Shown: one piece after another, positions 24,989-32,712 of the stretch | Layout: every line of letters begins with the position of its first letter | Numbering within the stretch: position 1 is the stretch's first letter | Origin: JAGLSB01 sp023135955 | Lineage (GTDB): Bacteria; Bacteroidota; Bacteroidia; Bacteroidales; GCA-2748055 | DNA length: 52,727 bases | Direction of reading: 5' to 3' | Assembly (NCBI GenBank): GCA_030673645.1 | Contig: DAOVIO010000012.1 | Location: forward strand, 1 to 52,727 | Made by a program: the position numbers and the translations under genes | The notes under the pieces: generated by a model | The model's database searches: none | What the model saw: the letters and a program-made list of their open reading frames with translations, nothing else | What the model was told of the DNA's origin: nothing

Positions 24989-25885
24989 TCAAAAAATTTG
25001 TTTGTTCTCAAAAAATATCTCGTCTCCTTCATATGATGTATGATCTACATCCTCCTCTGGTTCCGGTATTTGAAAAGTAAATACGGATCCTTCACCTAAT
25101 TTACTCTTCAAATTAATCTCACCGTCAAGCAAATCAAGCATCCCTTTGTTTATTGAAAGACCCAAACCATGTCCACGGAGAGTTGATGTAATTCCTGAAT
25201 CAATCCTTTTAAAGCGATCATATATAATTGTCTGGTTTTCTTCTGAGATTCCTGCTCCTGTATCGGTTACACTAATTATCAAATTGCTCTCTTCCTTCCT
25301 GACGTCAATAGTAATTTCTCCTTCATCGAAACTGAATTTGACTGCATTATTCAAAAGGTTAGATAAAATTAGTCTTAATTTTTCCGCGTCTGTTTTAAAA
25401 TAGAATGGTTTATCCTTGCTGGCTTCAACTTGAAAATTCTGGACAAATATTAATTTCTTCTTTTTAGCATCGATTTTGAATGAGTTGATTACAGTTGTTA
25501 CTACGGAGTAAATATCAACATTACTTAAATCAGGTAATATATCACCTGCTTCAATTTTAGCAGCTGCAAATATATTCTTCAGCTGAAAGTCAAGAGAAAA
25601 AGCTTCTGTATGAATCATAGCCACCATTGAGAATACCTTTTTCCAATTCTCCTTGTCTACCGATAAGATAGCTTTTGATAGTCCTAGAATAGAAGAAAAC
25701 GGATTAATAATCTCATTTGTAATATTCGAAATGAAATGGCCTTTCATAGCCTCCGACTCTTCAAGCTTCCTGCTCACATTTTTCATTTCTTTTGTGACGG
25801 ATTTAAGTTCCTCACGTACATGTGAATGTTCTGCAATTCGTAACTGAAGTTCTTTAATCAATTCTTCATTTGAGCATTTTGACAT
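24989..25885 (-). CDS. Histidine-kinase-like protein lacking the phospho-histidine
   Basis: 298 residues: a coiled-coil start (about 1-48), a HisKA-like domain, and a HATPase domain with intact N-box NLLNNAVKFS, G1 DTGAGI and G2 GHGLGLSIN. The H-box reads FISNITNEIINPF, with Asn57 (codon AAT) where the phospho-accepting His of the usual SHEIRTP is expected. Autophosphorylation at the normal place is therefore not possible, although ATP binding seems preserved. No sensor or membrane segment. It lies between cheR (22 bases upstream) and cheD (10 bases downstream) in the chemosensory operon. It may be a pseudo-kinase that regulates CheA or another kinase by heterodimerising. The acidic C-terminal tail is about 25 residues. 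Confidence 0.88.
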   Translation of the reverse strand: MSKCSNEELIKELQLRIAEHSHVREELKSVTKEMKNVSRKLEESEAMKGHFISNITNEIINPFSSILGLSKAILSVDKENWKKVFSMVAMIHTEAFSLDFQLKNIFAAAKIEAGDILPDLSNVDIYSVVTTVINSFKIDAKKKKLIFVQNFQVEASKDKPFYFKTDAEKLRLILSNLLNNAVKFSFDEGEITIDVRKEESNLIISVTDTGAGISEENQTIIYDRFKRIDSGITSTLRGHGLGLSINKGMLDLLDGEINLKSKLGEGSVFTFQIPEPEEDVDHTSYEGDEIFFENKQIF

Positions 25886-25907
25886 AGCTTTTATTTTTTT
25901 ATCAATA

Positions 25908-26759
25908 TTATTTTTTTCTAAAAATTGTAGGTTGAATTCTGGTAAGCGGTAAATCCATATCAGTAATTGATTCAGAATGTCCCAAAAAAAAGTATCCCCC
26001 AGATTTTAATTTCGATAATAACTTACTAATTACTGCTAATTGAATTTCTCTATTAAAATATATAAGAACATTCCGGCAAAAAATGATATCAAAATTATCT
26101 TTTACTGGATAGTCTGTATCCATAAAATTCAATCTTGCATATTTCACTTTTGATCTTAGTTCCGAAACTACTTTAACAGATCTTTTTTCCTTGTCTTTGC
26201 TTTTTAAGAAATATCTTCTCTTCAAATCTATTGGAATATTACTTATGCGATCCTCAGGATAAATTGCAATCGAAGCTTTTTTCAATATTCTGGCAGATAA
26301 ATCGGAAGCAAATATTTCAAAGTCAGGAGCTTTATTTAACCTTTTATATTCACTCATTACAATTCCAAGGGTATATGGCTCTTCACCGCTTGAGCACCCT
26401 GCACTCCAGATTTTTATATTCTTTCTATTAGATTCATCATCCAGAAACTGTGGTATTGCTGTATTTTTAAGAAAGTCGAAATGTACAGGTTCACGAAAAA
26501 AGTCAGTTTTATTTGTAGTTACAAGATCAATCATTGTAAATAACTCAGCTTTCTGCCCTTCAGCACTAAAAACATAATCAATATATTCCTCGAATGATGA
26601 GTACTGCAAAACAGCTAATCTCTTTTGCAATCGACTTTGAAGCATCACCCGTTTAACTTCACCCATTTTAATACCCAGTCTTTTTGTGATAAAGGTGCTT
26701 AATTGAGTAAAATCCGAATCCGTCATCTGAGTTTTATAATTATTATTCTTTTCTTCCAC
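25908..26759 (-). CDS. cheR: Chemotaxis methyltransferase CheR
   Basis: 283 residues with the classical layout: an N-terminal helical domain (about 10-85) containing the TTNKTDFFREPVHFDFL motif, then a SAM-binding Rossmann domain with WSAGCSSGEEPYTLG and the late motif FCRNVLIYFNREIQ. It methylates glutamates on chemoreceptors with S-adenosylmethionine. It lacks the beta-subdomain insertion variations that mark pentapeptide-tethered CheR, as far as can be judged. It follows cheW by 91 bases in the operon. A second, diverged CheR is in the Sia operon (21819-22670); this one has the standard FFREP motif and is the better match to the receptor-linked enzyme. Confidence 0.95.
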   Translation of the reverse strand: MEEKNNNYKTQMTDSDFTQLSTFITKRLGIKMGEVKRVMLQSRLQKRLAVLQYSSFEEYIDYVFSAEGQKAELFTMIDLVTTNKTDFFREPVHFDFLKNTAIPQFLDDESNRKNIKIWSAGCSSGEEPYTLGIVMSEYKRLNKAPDFEIFASDLSARILKKASIAIYPEDRISNIPIDLKRRYFLKSKDKEKRSVKVVSELRSKVKYARLNFMDTDYPVKDNFDIIFCRNVLIYFNREIQLAVISKLLSKLKSGGYFFLGHSESITDMDLPLTRIQPTIFRKK

Positions 26760-26850
26760 AACTTAATAAATAGAGATCTTTCATAATTTATCATCAATAT
26801 TAACACAATTAATTGCATTATAATTTTTAAGTGAGCTTATAAACTCCTGG

Positions 26851-27405
26851 TCATTTTTGTTTTTGTTTTTCCTTTTCCTTTTCCCTTTTCTTTTTCTTTA
26901 ATTCCTCGACTCTATCTGAATCTTTCTTCATATCAGCCAATTGTAATAATTCGTCAGTTGTAAAGAAAGAGTCAAGATCCAGTAGCATAGTAAAAGAATC
27001 ATCTACATTGAAAACACCTTTTATGTAAGCATTCTTGTATTTTTTCCCCATCGAAGGTGGAGGTAATATTTCTTCTTTTTCAATTTCAAGAACCTGATCA
27101 ACAGAATCAACCAGGATTCCTGCCATTATTTGCTCCTCTTCAATTACGATCTCACATACAATTGTGCAAGTATCAGAAGTAGCTTCTGTAACTGGAAAAC
27201 CCATTTTTATTCTGGAATCAATAATTGGTAAAACCAATCCATTAAGATTTATTACACCGAGCAGGAAATCTGGTGATTGAGGCATGGTAGTTATTTCCTG
27301 CATCTCAACAATTTTTTGAACTTTACTCACATGAGCTGCAAATTTCTCCTTTCCTATTGAGAAAGTCAGATAGGATATACTTTTGTTTTTTTCGATATTT
27401 TCCAT
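26851..27405 (-). CDS. cheW: Chemotaxis coupling protein CheW, second copy with charged tail
   Basis: 184 residues: one CheW domain (about 10-155) with GVINLNGLVLPIIDSRIKMG in the core, followed by a tail of about 25 residues composed almost only of Lys, Glu and Gln. The usual NLRG is NLNG here; that arginine is highly conserved in CheW, so binding to receptor or CheA may be altered. The tail is encoded by a homopyrimidine tract on the + strand (about 26854-26905) that could be prone to slippage. It follows the other cheW by 37 bases and precedes cheR by 91 bases. CheW bridges receptors and CheA; two copies may assemble different arrays. Confidence 0.92.
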   Translation of the reverse strand: MENIEKNKSISYLTFSIGKEKFAAHVSKVQKIVEMQEITTMPQSPDFLLGVINLNGLVLPIIDSRIKMGFPVTEATSDTCTIVCEIVIEEEQIMAGILVDSVDQVLEIEKEEILPPPSMGKKYKNAYIKGVFNVDDSFTMLLDLDSFFTTDELLQLADMKKDSDRVEELKKKKREKEKEKQKQK

Positions 27406-27442
27406 AATATAGAATTATTTAATTTATTGTTTTTCCGAGTTT

Positions 27443-27952
27443 CTATTTCTCCAAAGTTTCTGTCGTACTTTGCTCTTTATACTCTACAACATCATTGATG
27501 GAGAATACTTTATCGATATCCAGGATAGTTATGAATTTATCATCAACCTGCAACATACCCGTTGTTAATTCTGAATTGTATCTGGTTCCTATTACCGGGG
27601 AAGCAACAATACTATCATCCTTTATTTCCAAAACCTCCCTAACGCCATCAACAATAGAACCAAGAAGTACTTCTTCTTCTTCTTTAATGATGCTCAATAC
27701 AATTATACTTGTATCGACAGAATCTTCTTTTATTGGCAGACCAAATTTGATTCTCAAATCAACTACTGGCAGAACTGCACCACGAAGATTAATAACGCCT
27801 TTCATATAGTCACGTGCTCTTGGCACCCATGTTATTTTTTGCATCTCAAGGATATTTAACACCTTAGAAACGTTTATTGCGAAGGTCTCTTCATTCATTT
27901 CGAATGTCAGATAAGTTCCTACATCGCTTTGATTATTATTGGAATCTATCAT
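27443..27952 (-). CDS. cheW: Chemotaxis coupling protein CheW, first copy
   Basis: 169 residues, a single CheW domain. The core reads GVINLRGAVLPVVDLRIKFG, with the conserved NLRG arginine that the second copy lacks. Flanking segments are TFEMNEETFAINVSKV at the start and VDDKFITILDIDKVF at the end, as usual for the family. It follows cheA by 34 bases. As the more canonical of the two CheW proteins it is the likely main adaptor between CheA and receptors. Confidence 0.95.
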   Translation of the reverse strand: MIDSNNNQSDVGTYLTFEMNEETFAINVSKVLNILEMQKITWVPRARDYMKGVINLRGAVLPVVDLRIKFGLPIKEDSVDTSIIVLSIIKEEEEVLLGSIVDGVREVLEIKDDSIVASPVIGTRYNSELTTGMLQVDDKFITILDIDKVFSINDVVEYKEQSTTETLEK

Positions 27953-27986
27953 ATTATTATTTTTATCAGATTTAATAAACGTGTTA

Positions 27987-30035
27987 TTATTCTTTACTTC
28001 CTTTGTCGAATTTGAATTGACTGATTATTTTATGAGGGTCGAGTACCAAAGCTACAGTTCCATCTCCTAGTATAGTGGCACCAGAGATAATTTCCTGATC
28101 TCTATACATTGATCCTAAGGATTTGAGAACTGCCTGATATTCACCTACAATATGATCAATGGCCAGGCCAAAATCAGAACCATTATACTCGATCGCCACA
28201 ATCTGCTCTCTTTCAGGCGGTTCTGTGTTTATTCCAAATTCCGTTCTCAAATTAGCAAAAGGAATGTGATGATCGTCTATATAAATAAGATTGTTAACTG
28301 CATTTGTTAAATCTTTATGGCTGAAGTCAAAGCATTTCCTGGCTGTTGCCAGTGGGATTACATAATGAGTGTCATCAATCATCACAAGAAGTCCGTCTAT
28401 AATTGAAAGGGTAAGAGGTAATTTTATTGTCATAGTTGTACCAACATCCTTCTCTGTATCTATACTTACTTCACCTTTTAATTCGGTAACTTTTCTTTTA
28501 ACAATATCCATTCCTACTCCTCTTCCTGAAACAGAAGTAACTTTGGTTGTAGTGCTGAAACCCGGTAAAAAAATCATATCAAGAATCTCCTTATCTGACA
28601 TAGCTGCATCTTCAGGGATATGACCAAGATTTATTCCTTTCCTCCTGATCTTTTCAACATCAATACCTCTACCATCATCAGACAACTGGATGTACACATT
28701 TGCACCCGAGTAGAATGCCTTCAATAAAATTGTACCATTTTCAGGTTTGCCAAGAGCTTTTCTTTCTTTAACTGATTCCAGGCCATGATCGATATTGTTA
28801 CGAATAATATGCATTATGGGTTCTAGCAAACCTTCAATAATGGATTTATCCAATTCTGTATCGGTTCCTTCAGTAATAAAATCGATATTTTTATCAAAAT
28901 CTGCTGAAAGTTCTCTGACCAGTCTTCTGAATCTGGTTACCATATTTTCTATTGGAATAAGACGGATACTGAACGTACTATCCCTTAACCGGCGTGAAAT
29001 TTTATCAATATCCTCTGAAATAGGGTTAAGATCCTTATGATCGAGATTTTCTGCAAGTAATGATAAACTTGCCTGACGTGTCACTAATTCACTTACCAGA
29101 TTGATCAATTCATCCAGTTTTTCAGATGATACTCTGATACTTGAGATACTATGATTTTTAATATTGTTTTTCTTCTCTTCTACTTCAATATTATCTGATA
29201 TGGATTCACTTTTTACAATCGGTTCTAAATGAGAAAGAATAAGATCAGCAGTAAGATCTGCCCCATTTTCATATTCTGAATCTATTTCAATTAAATCTGC
29301 TTCTTTAATACTTAAGTTGCTCCCAAGATTATTAATTTCCACTTCACAATCTACATCCACAAACATGAATACTTCTTGTATATCTTCTTTAGTAGCATTG
29401 GTTGCAAGCAATACAACCCAATGAGTGTAGCAATGTGTAGCATCGATTTTCTCAAAAACAGGAATTTCTGATACAAATGAATAAACCTTATTTTCACCTA
29501 ATGAAACCAGTTCATTAATAATGAGTAATGGATTTGTACCATTTCTAAAAATATCCCTATTAGGGACAAACTTTATGTAATATGTATTTATGTCATTATC
29601 GTATGTTTCCTCTGCACTGGAGCTACTGTGCTCCGGATCTTTAGTTTTGGAGTCGTCAACATTAACTATTTCACTAATCTTAATGAGTAATTGAGAATGA
29701 TTTTGCAATGTGCTTTCACTCAAATTATCATTTTCTTCAAGTAAATCTTTGACATGATCTATTACTTTGAAGCTAATATCCAATAATTTATCATCCACTT
29801 TCATAGCTCCGGAACGAACCATATCATAAGCTGTTTCCAGCTGATGTGTACAGGCATCTATCATATCGAACCCGAACATTGCACTTCCTCCTTTAAGGGA
29901 ATGCATAGCCCTGAAAATTGTTTCAACATGAGCTTGATTATCAGGTTCTGAACTCAGAATCAGGCATGAACTCTCCAAATCCTGAATCAAATCATTTGCT
30001 TCCTCAATGAATTTTTGCTTAAATTGTTCCATCAC
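27987..30035 (-). CDS. cheA: Chemotaxis histidine kinase CheA
   Basis: 682 residues with the five-part CheA layout. P1/Hpt has His45 in FRAMHSLKGGSAMFG. A P2-like region (about 150-230) differs from the Proteobacterial form. P3 dimerisation is at about 300-370. P4 kinase has N-box HIIRNNIDHGLES (409-421), G1 DDGRGID (453-459) and G2 GRGVGMDIV (504-512). P5, the CheW-like regulatory domain, occupies about 545-675. All catalytic residues are present, so it should autophosphorylate and phosphorylate CheY (30120-30485) and CheB. There is one Hpt domain, not several, and no receiver. The next gene upstream, cheY, is 84 bases away. Confidence 0.96.
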   Translation of the reverse strand: MMEQFKQKFIEEANDLIQDLESSCLILSSEPDNQAHVETIFRAMHSLKGGSAMFGFDMIDACTHQLETAYDMVRSGAMKVDDKLLDISFKVIDHVKDLLEENDNLSESTLQNHSQLLIKISEIVNVDDSKTKDPEHSSSSAEETYDNDINTYYIKFVPNRDIFRNGTNPLLIINELVSLGENKVYSFVSEIPVFEKIDATHCYTHWVVLLATNATKEDIQEVFMFVDVDCEVEINNLGSNLSIKEADLIEIDSEYENGADLTADLILSHLEPIVKSESISDNIEVEEKKNNIKNHSISSIRVSSEKLDELINLVSELVTRQASLSLLAENLDHKDLNPISEDIDKISRRLRDSTFSIRLIPIENMVTRFRRLVRELSADFDKNIDFITEGTDTELDKSIIEGLLEPIMHIIRNNIDHGLESVKERKALGKPENGTILLKAFYSGANVYIQLSDDGRGIDVEKIRRKGINLGHIPEDAAMSDKEILDMIFLPGFSTTTKVTSVSGRGVGMDIVKRKVTELKGEVSIDTEKDVGTTMTIKLPLTLSIIDGLLVMIDDTHYVIPLATARKCFDFSHKDLTNAVNNLIYIDDHHIPFANLRTEFGINTEPPEREQIVAIEYNGSDFGLAIDHIVGEYQAVLKSLGSMYRDQEIISGATILGDGTVALVLDPHKIISQFKFDKGSKE

Positions 30036-30119
30036 TTATTATTGTTTAATCAATATTTGGGATTTGATCTAATACTGTTATTCTACACTGGTCCGTTTGA
30101 AATATGAACCTGATACAGA

Positions 30120-30485
30120 CTAAGCTAGCACCTTATTAATTGCTCCAATGAGTTTTGCCGGCACAAAGGGCTTAATAATCCAACCTGTCGCGCCTGCATT
30201 TTTCGCTTCCATTTTTTTCTCAGTCTGTGATTCTGTTGTAAGAAATAGGATTGGGATCATTTTATAAACATCCATTTTCCTTACTTCTTTAATCAACTCA
30301 ATACCATTCATATTTGGCATGTGTAAATCAGTTATCAGAAGGTCTATTTTGTCACCATTCAGAAATTTCAATGCATCTTGTCCATCAACACCAACAAGAA
30401 CATCAAATCCTTCATTTTCCAGTGTAAAATTTACAACTTCCCTTATACTGTCAGAGTCGTCTACGATAAGAATTTTTTTAGCCAT
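30120..30485 (-). CDS. cheY: Chemotaxis response regulator CheY
   Basis: 121 residues, a single receiver domain: acidic VDDSD, phospho-acceptor Asp53 (LLITDLHMPNMNG), Thr in LTTES and Lys in IKPFVP. No output domain. It is the obvious phosphate acceptor from CheA, 84 bases downstream in the operon. In flagellated bacteria CheY binds the motor; no flagellar gene is present here, so in a gliding or type-IV-pilus-bearing Bacteroidota its target would be a different motility or surface process. A similar receiver-only protein lies at 11721-12083. Confidence 0.95.
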   Translation of the reverse strand: MAKKILIVDDSDSIREVVNFTLENEGFDVLVGVDGQDALKFLNGDKIDLLITDLHMPNMNGIELIKEVRKMDVYKMIPILFLTTESQTEKKMEAKNAGATGWIIKPFVPAKLIGAINKVLA

Positions 30486-30547
30486 TATTATAAGTTTTTG
30501 ATCTTATTTAATTGTAATTACAATTCTCTCTTTATTCAAGAGTTAAG

Positions 30548-30871
30548 TTACTTCATTTGCATAATTTGTTCAAAACCAGTTTTTCGTACCAAACTCATTA
30601 TGTCGTCAGAGAGTTCTGATACGATACTAAGTTTACTTGCTTTGTCATCAAGCGATTTCCTAAGAGAAAGTATAATCTGAATACTTGCAAGATCCATAGT
30701 CTCAATCTTTCTTAAAGTAATTTGCACATTAGGAGAATTAAAATTAATTTTCTTTAGCTCATTTTGGATCTCAACGGCATTATAAATGCCTATATCCCCT
30801 TCAAATATCAGTTCCTGATTTTCAGAGTTTTCACTTTCTACATTTATGATTCTAAAATCTAGATCGTCCAT
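30548..30871 (-). CDS. STAS-domain protein in chemosensory operon
   Basis: 107 residues, a single STAS domain (about 5-105). The segment LRKIETMDLASIQIILSLRK (53-72) corresponds to the region around the phosphorylated Ser/Thr of SpoIIAA/RsbV-type proteins; the usual DSSG is replaced by DLAS, with Ser63 as the nearest candidate. STAS proteins inside chemosensory operons of several phyla are thought to link CheA signalling to other switches. SiaC is a distant relative of STAS proteins, so this gene and the Sia operon could share a kinase, which is speculation. It lies 62 bases upstream of cheY and 50 bases downstream of the coiled-coil gene. Confidence 0.8.
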   Translation of the reverse strand: MDDLDFRIINVESENSENQELIFEGDIGIYNAVEIQNELKKINFNSPNVQITLRKIETMDLASIQIILSLRKSLDDKASKLSIVSELSDDIMSLVRKTGFEQIMQMK

Positions 30872-30921
30872 ATTATATTAATTTTGAGTTCAGTGTTTTA
30901 CATTATTATTGAGAAGCCTGA

Positions 30922-32691
30922 TTAAAATAATTCAAGGTCACCATCAATTTCCTCCTGTATTTCTGTAATATCCTTATCTGGATCCCCTTCTTTAATATTA
31001 TCATAAACCATTCTTTCAGTTTTAACTGTATATAACTTTTCTATTTTTTCCATTTCCCCAGAATCTTTCATATCATCACTTAAAGGGGCTTCTGGCTTAA
31101 ATGTCAGGTTTATTGTATTTAACTTCTCAATAACTTCTTTGAGGACATCTTCAAACAATTTATAATACTCCTCCTTATTAATAGTGGCCTCTATTTTTCC
31201 AATAATTTCCTCATTCAGGGTAGCGTTTTGTTTTAGAACAGAATCCAACATATTATTGTCTATATCAAGATTTCCCAGAATTCTACTTATTTTAACCATA
31301 AGTCTAATTTGCTCCTGTTCTAACTGGCTACCTAATCCATCGTCTCCTACAGATTTAGGAATAAATTTTGAGATTTCTAAGATTTCATCTAGTCTTGTCT
31401 CAATTACTATGTTTTTTTCCAGGATATCAGAAATCATTGTTCCAATTTGAGTAATAATATTGTTCTTCTGATTATCTGGAACGTATTTCGATATGTCTTT
31501 TTCTCCAATCTCTTTGAATTGCTTTATAGATTTTTCCTGCATCTGAGTAGATATTGTATCTATCGTTTTATTGATATTCTTTAGTTCAGCACTAATAATA
31601 CCACTAACATTATTATCGAGAAGGAGAATCCCCTCGTCCAGGTTATCTTTTATTCTTTTTAGTAATGTTACATCAGAGTTTTGCTCCTCAAATAAGAAGT
31701 TTGTTGATATCAATGAAATATCATTGATATCACTTGCAATTTTTTGAAAATTACTTGTAATAACTTCAATTGCATTCTGATATTCTTTACTAACCAAAAT
31801 TAGTTGTGCAGCTTGCAAACCTACAATATCAGCAATCTGGTAATTCAGATCTGTATTCTTTTTATTATCGCTTGTCTTCTCACTCTCAGTTTCAGTACCC
31901 AGACTTTCAATAATATTTAAATGTGATTCCTGAACATGTTCGATTTTTTGTCGGATAATATCATGATACTGCAAATGAGTAATAATATTACCGATGCTCT
32001 CAGAGAAACTTTTAATCTTTTCTTTTAGGATTGCAAAATTGTGCTTTGATTCCTTATTCTTTTTAAATACAATTGAATTAGTAGACTTTAAGCTTCGAGC
32101 TAGATTATCGATATTAATAGATGATTGCTCCTTTCCTGTCTCTGTAATTTTCTTTACTTCAATAATTTTTTTCCTTAGACTAGCTATTTCAATTTCCTTC
32201 TTGCTCATCCAGAATATAATTTCATATATCAGTATTTCCCATTCTTTAATGGTAGTATCCAATTCCTTATTGGTATTCTGAAATTTATATGCCAGTTTGT
32301 AATTAGTAATCAGGTATTGTAAGGTTAACAAATCCTGCTTGAAGTTTCTAACAATTACAATTGTATAATCCAATTTTCCCAGCAAGGATTTAAGCAATTC
32401 AGCATCCTTTGAATTATCCTTTTCTGTTTTATTTTGATAGCTGTCTAATTCTCCAAGCAGAACATCCAATTCCGTAACCAGATTACTCTCTTTATCACCA
32501 GCAATAGCTTCAAAAATTCCAGAAGCATTTTCAGAAATTATTTTTGACTTTTTATGATATTCCTTCAAGTAACTATTCAGATGAAGAAATACTTCAGATG
32601 AATGTGTATGCAATTTTGAAATACGACTATCGATATCATAAAATGTACCTATGAGTCCTTCTGTTAACATTTCCGATTCGCTTTTAATCAT
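30922..32691 (-). CDS. Coiled-coil chemosensory-operon protein with CheZ-like motif
   Basis: 589 residues, almost entirely helical and coiled coil, without signal peptide or transmembrane segment. No known domain is recognisable over its full length. Residues 238-253 (HLQYHDIIRQKIEHVQ) contain D244-xxx-Q248, the spacing of the CheZ phosphatase active site (DxxxQ in QDLTGQ), and this LQ..DI.RQ pattern also occurs in some chemotaxis-related helical proteins. It also has long acidic stretches near the C-terminus (about 555-589). It is the second gene of the chemosensory operon, 21 bases after the HAMP-GAF-PAS sensor and 50 bases before the STAS gene. Plausible roles are a CheY phosphatase or a receptor-like scaffold. 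It lacks the highly conserved chemoreceptor hairpin. Confidence 0.6.
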   Translation of the reverse strand: MIKSESEMLTEGLIGTFYDIDSRISKLHTHSSEVFLHLNSYLKEYHKKSKIISENASGIFEAIAGDKESNLVTELDVLLGELDSYQNKTEKDNSKDAELLKSLLGKLDYTIVIVRNFKQDLLTLQYLITNYKLAYKFQNTNKELDTTIKEWEILIYEIIFWMSKKEIEIASLRKKIIEVKKITETGKEQSSINIDNLARSLKSTNSIVFKKNKESKHNFAILKEKIKSFSESIGNIITHLQYHDIIRQKIEHVQESHLNIIESLGTETESEKTSDNKKNTDLNYQIADIVGLQAAQLILVSKEYQNAIEVITSNFQKIASDINDISLISTNFLFEEQNSDVTLLKRIKDNLDEGILLLDNNVSGIISAELKNINKTIDTISTQMQEKSIKQFKEIGEKDISKYVPDNQKNNIITQIGTMISDILEKNIVIETRLDEILEISKFIPKSVGDDGLGSQLEQEQIRLMVKISRILGNLDIDNNMLDSVLKQNATLNEEIIGKIEATINKEEYYKLFEDVLKEVIEKLNTINLTFKPEAPLSDDMKDSGEMEKIEKLYTVKTERMVYDNIKEGDPDKDITEIQEEIDGDLELF

Positions 32692-32712
32692 AGTAATTTG
32701 ATTATTATTTAT

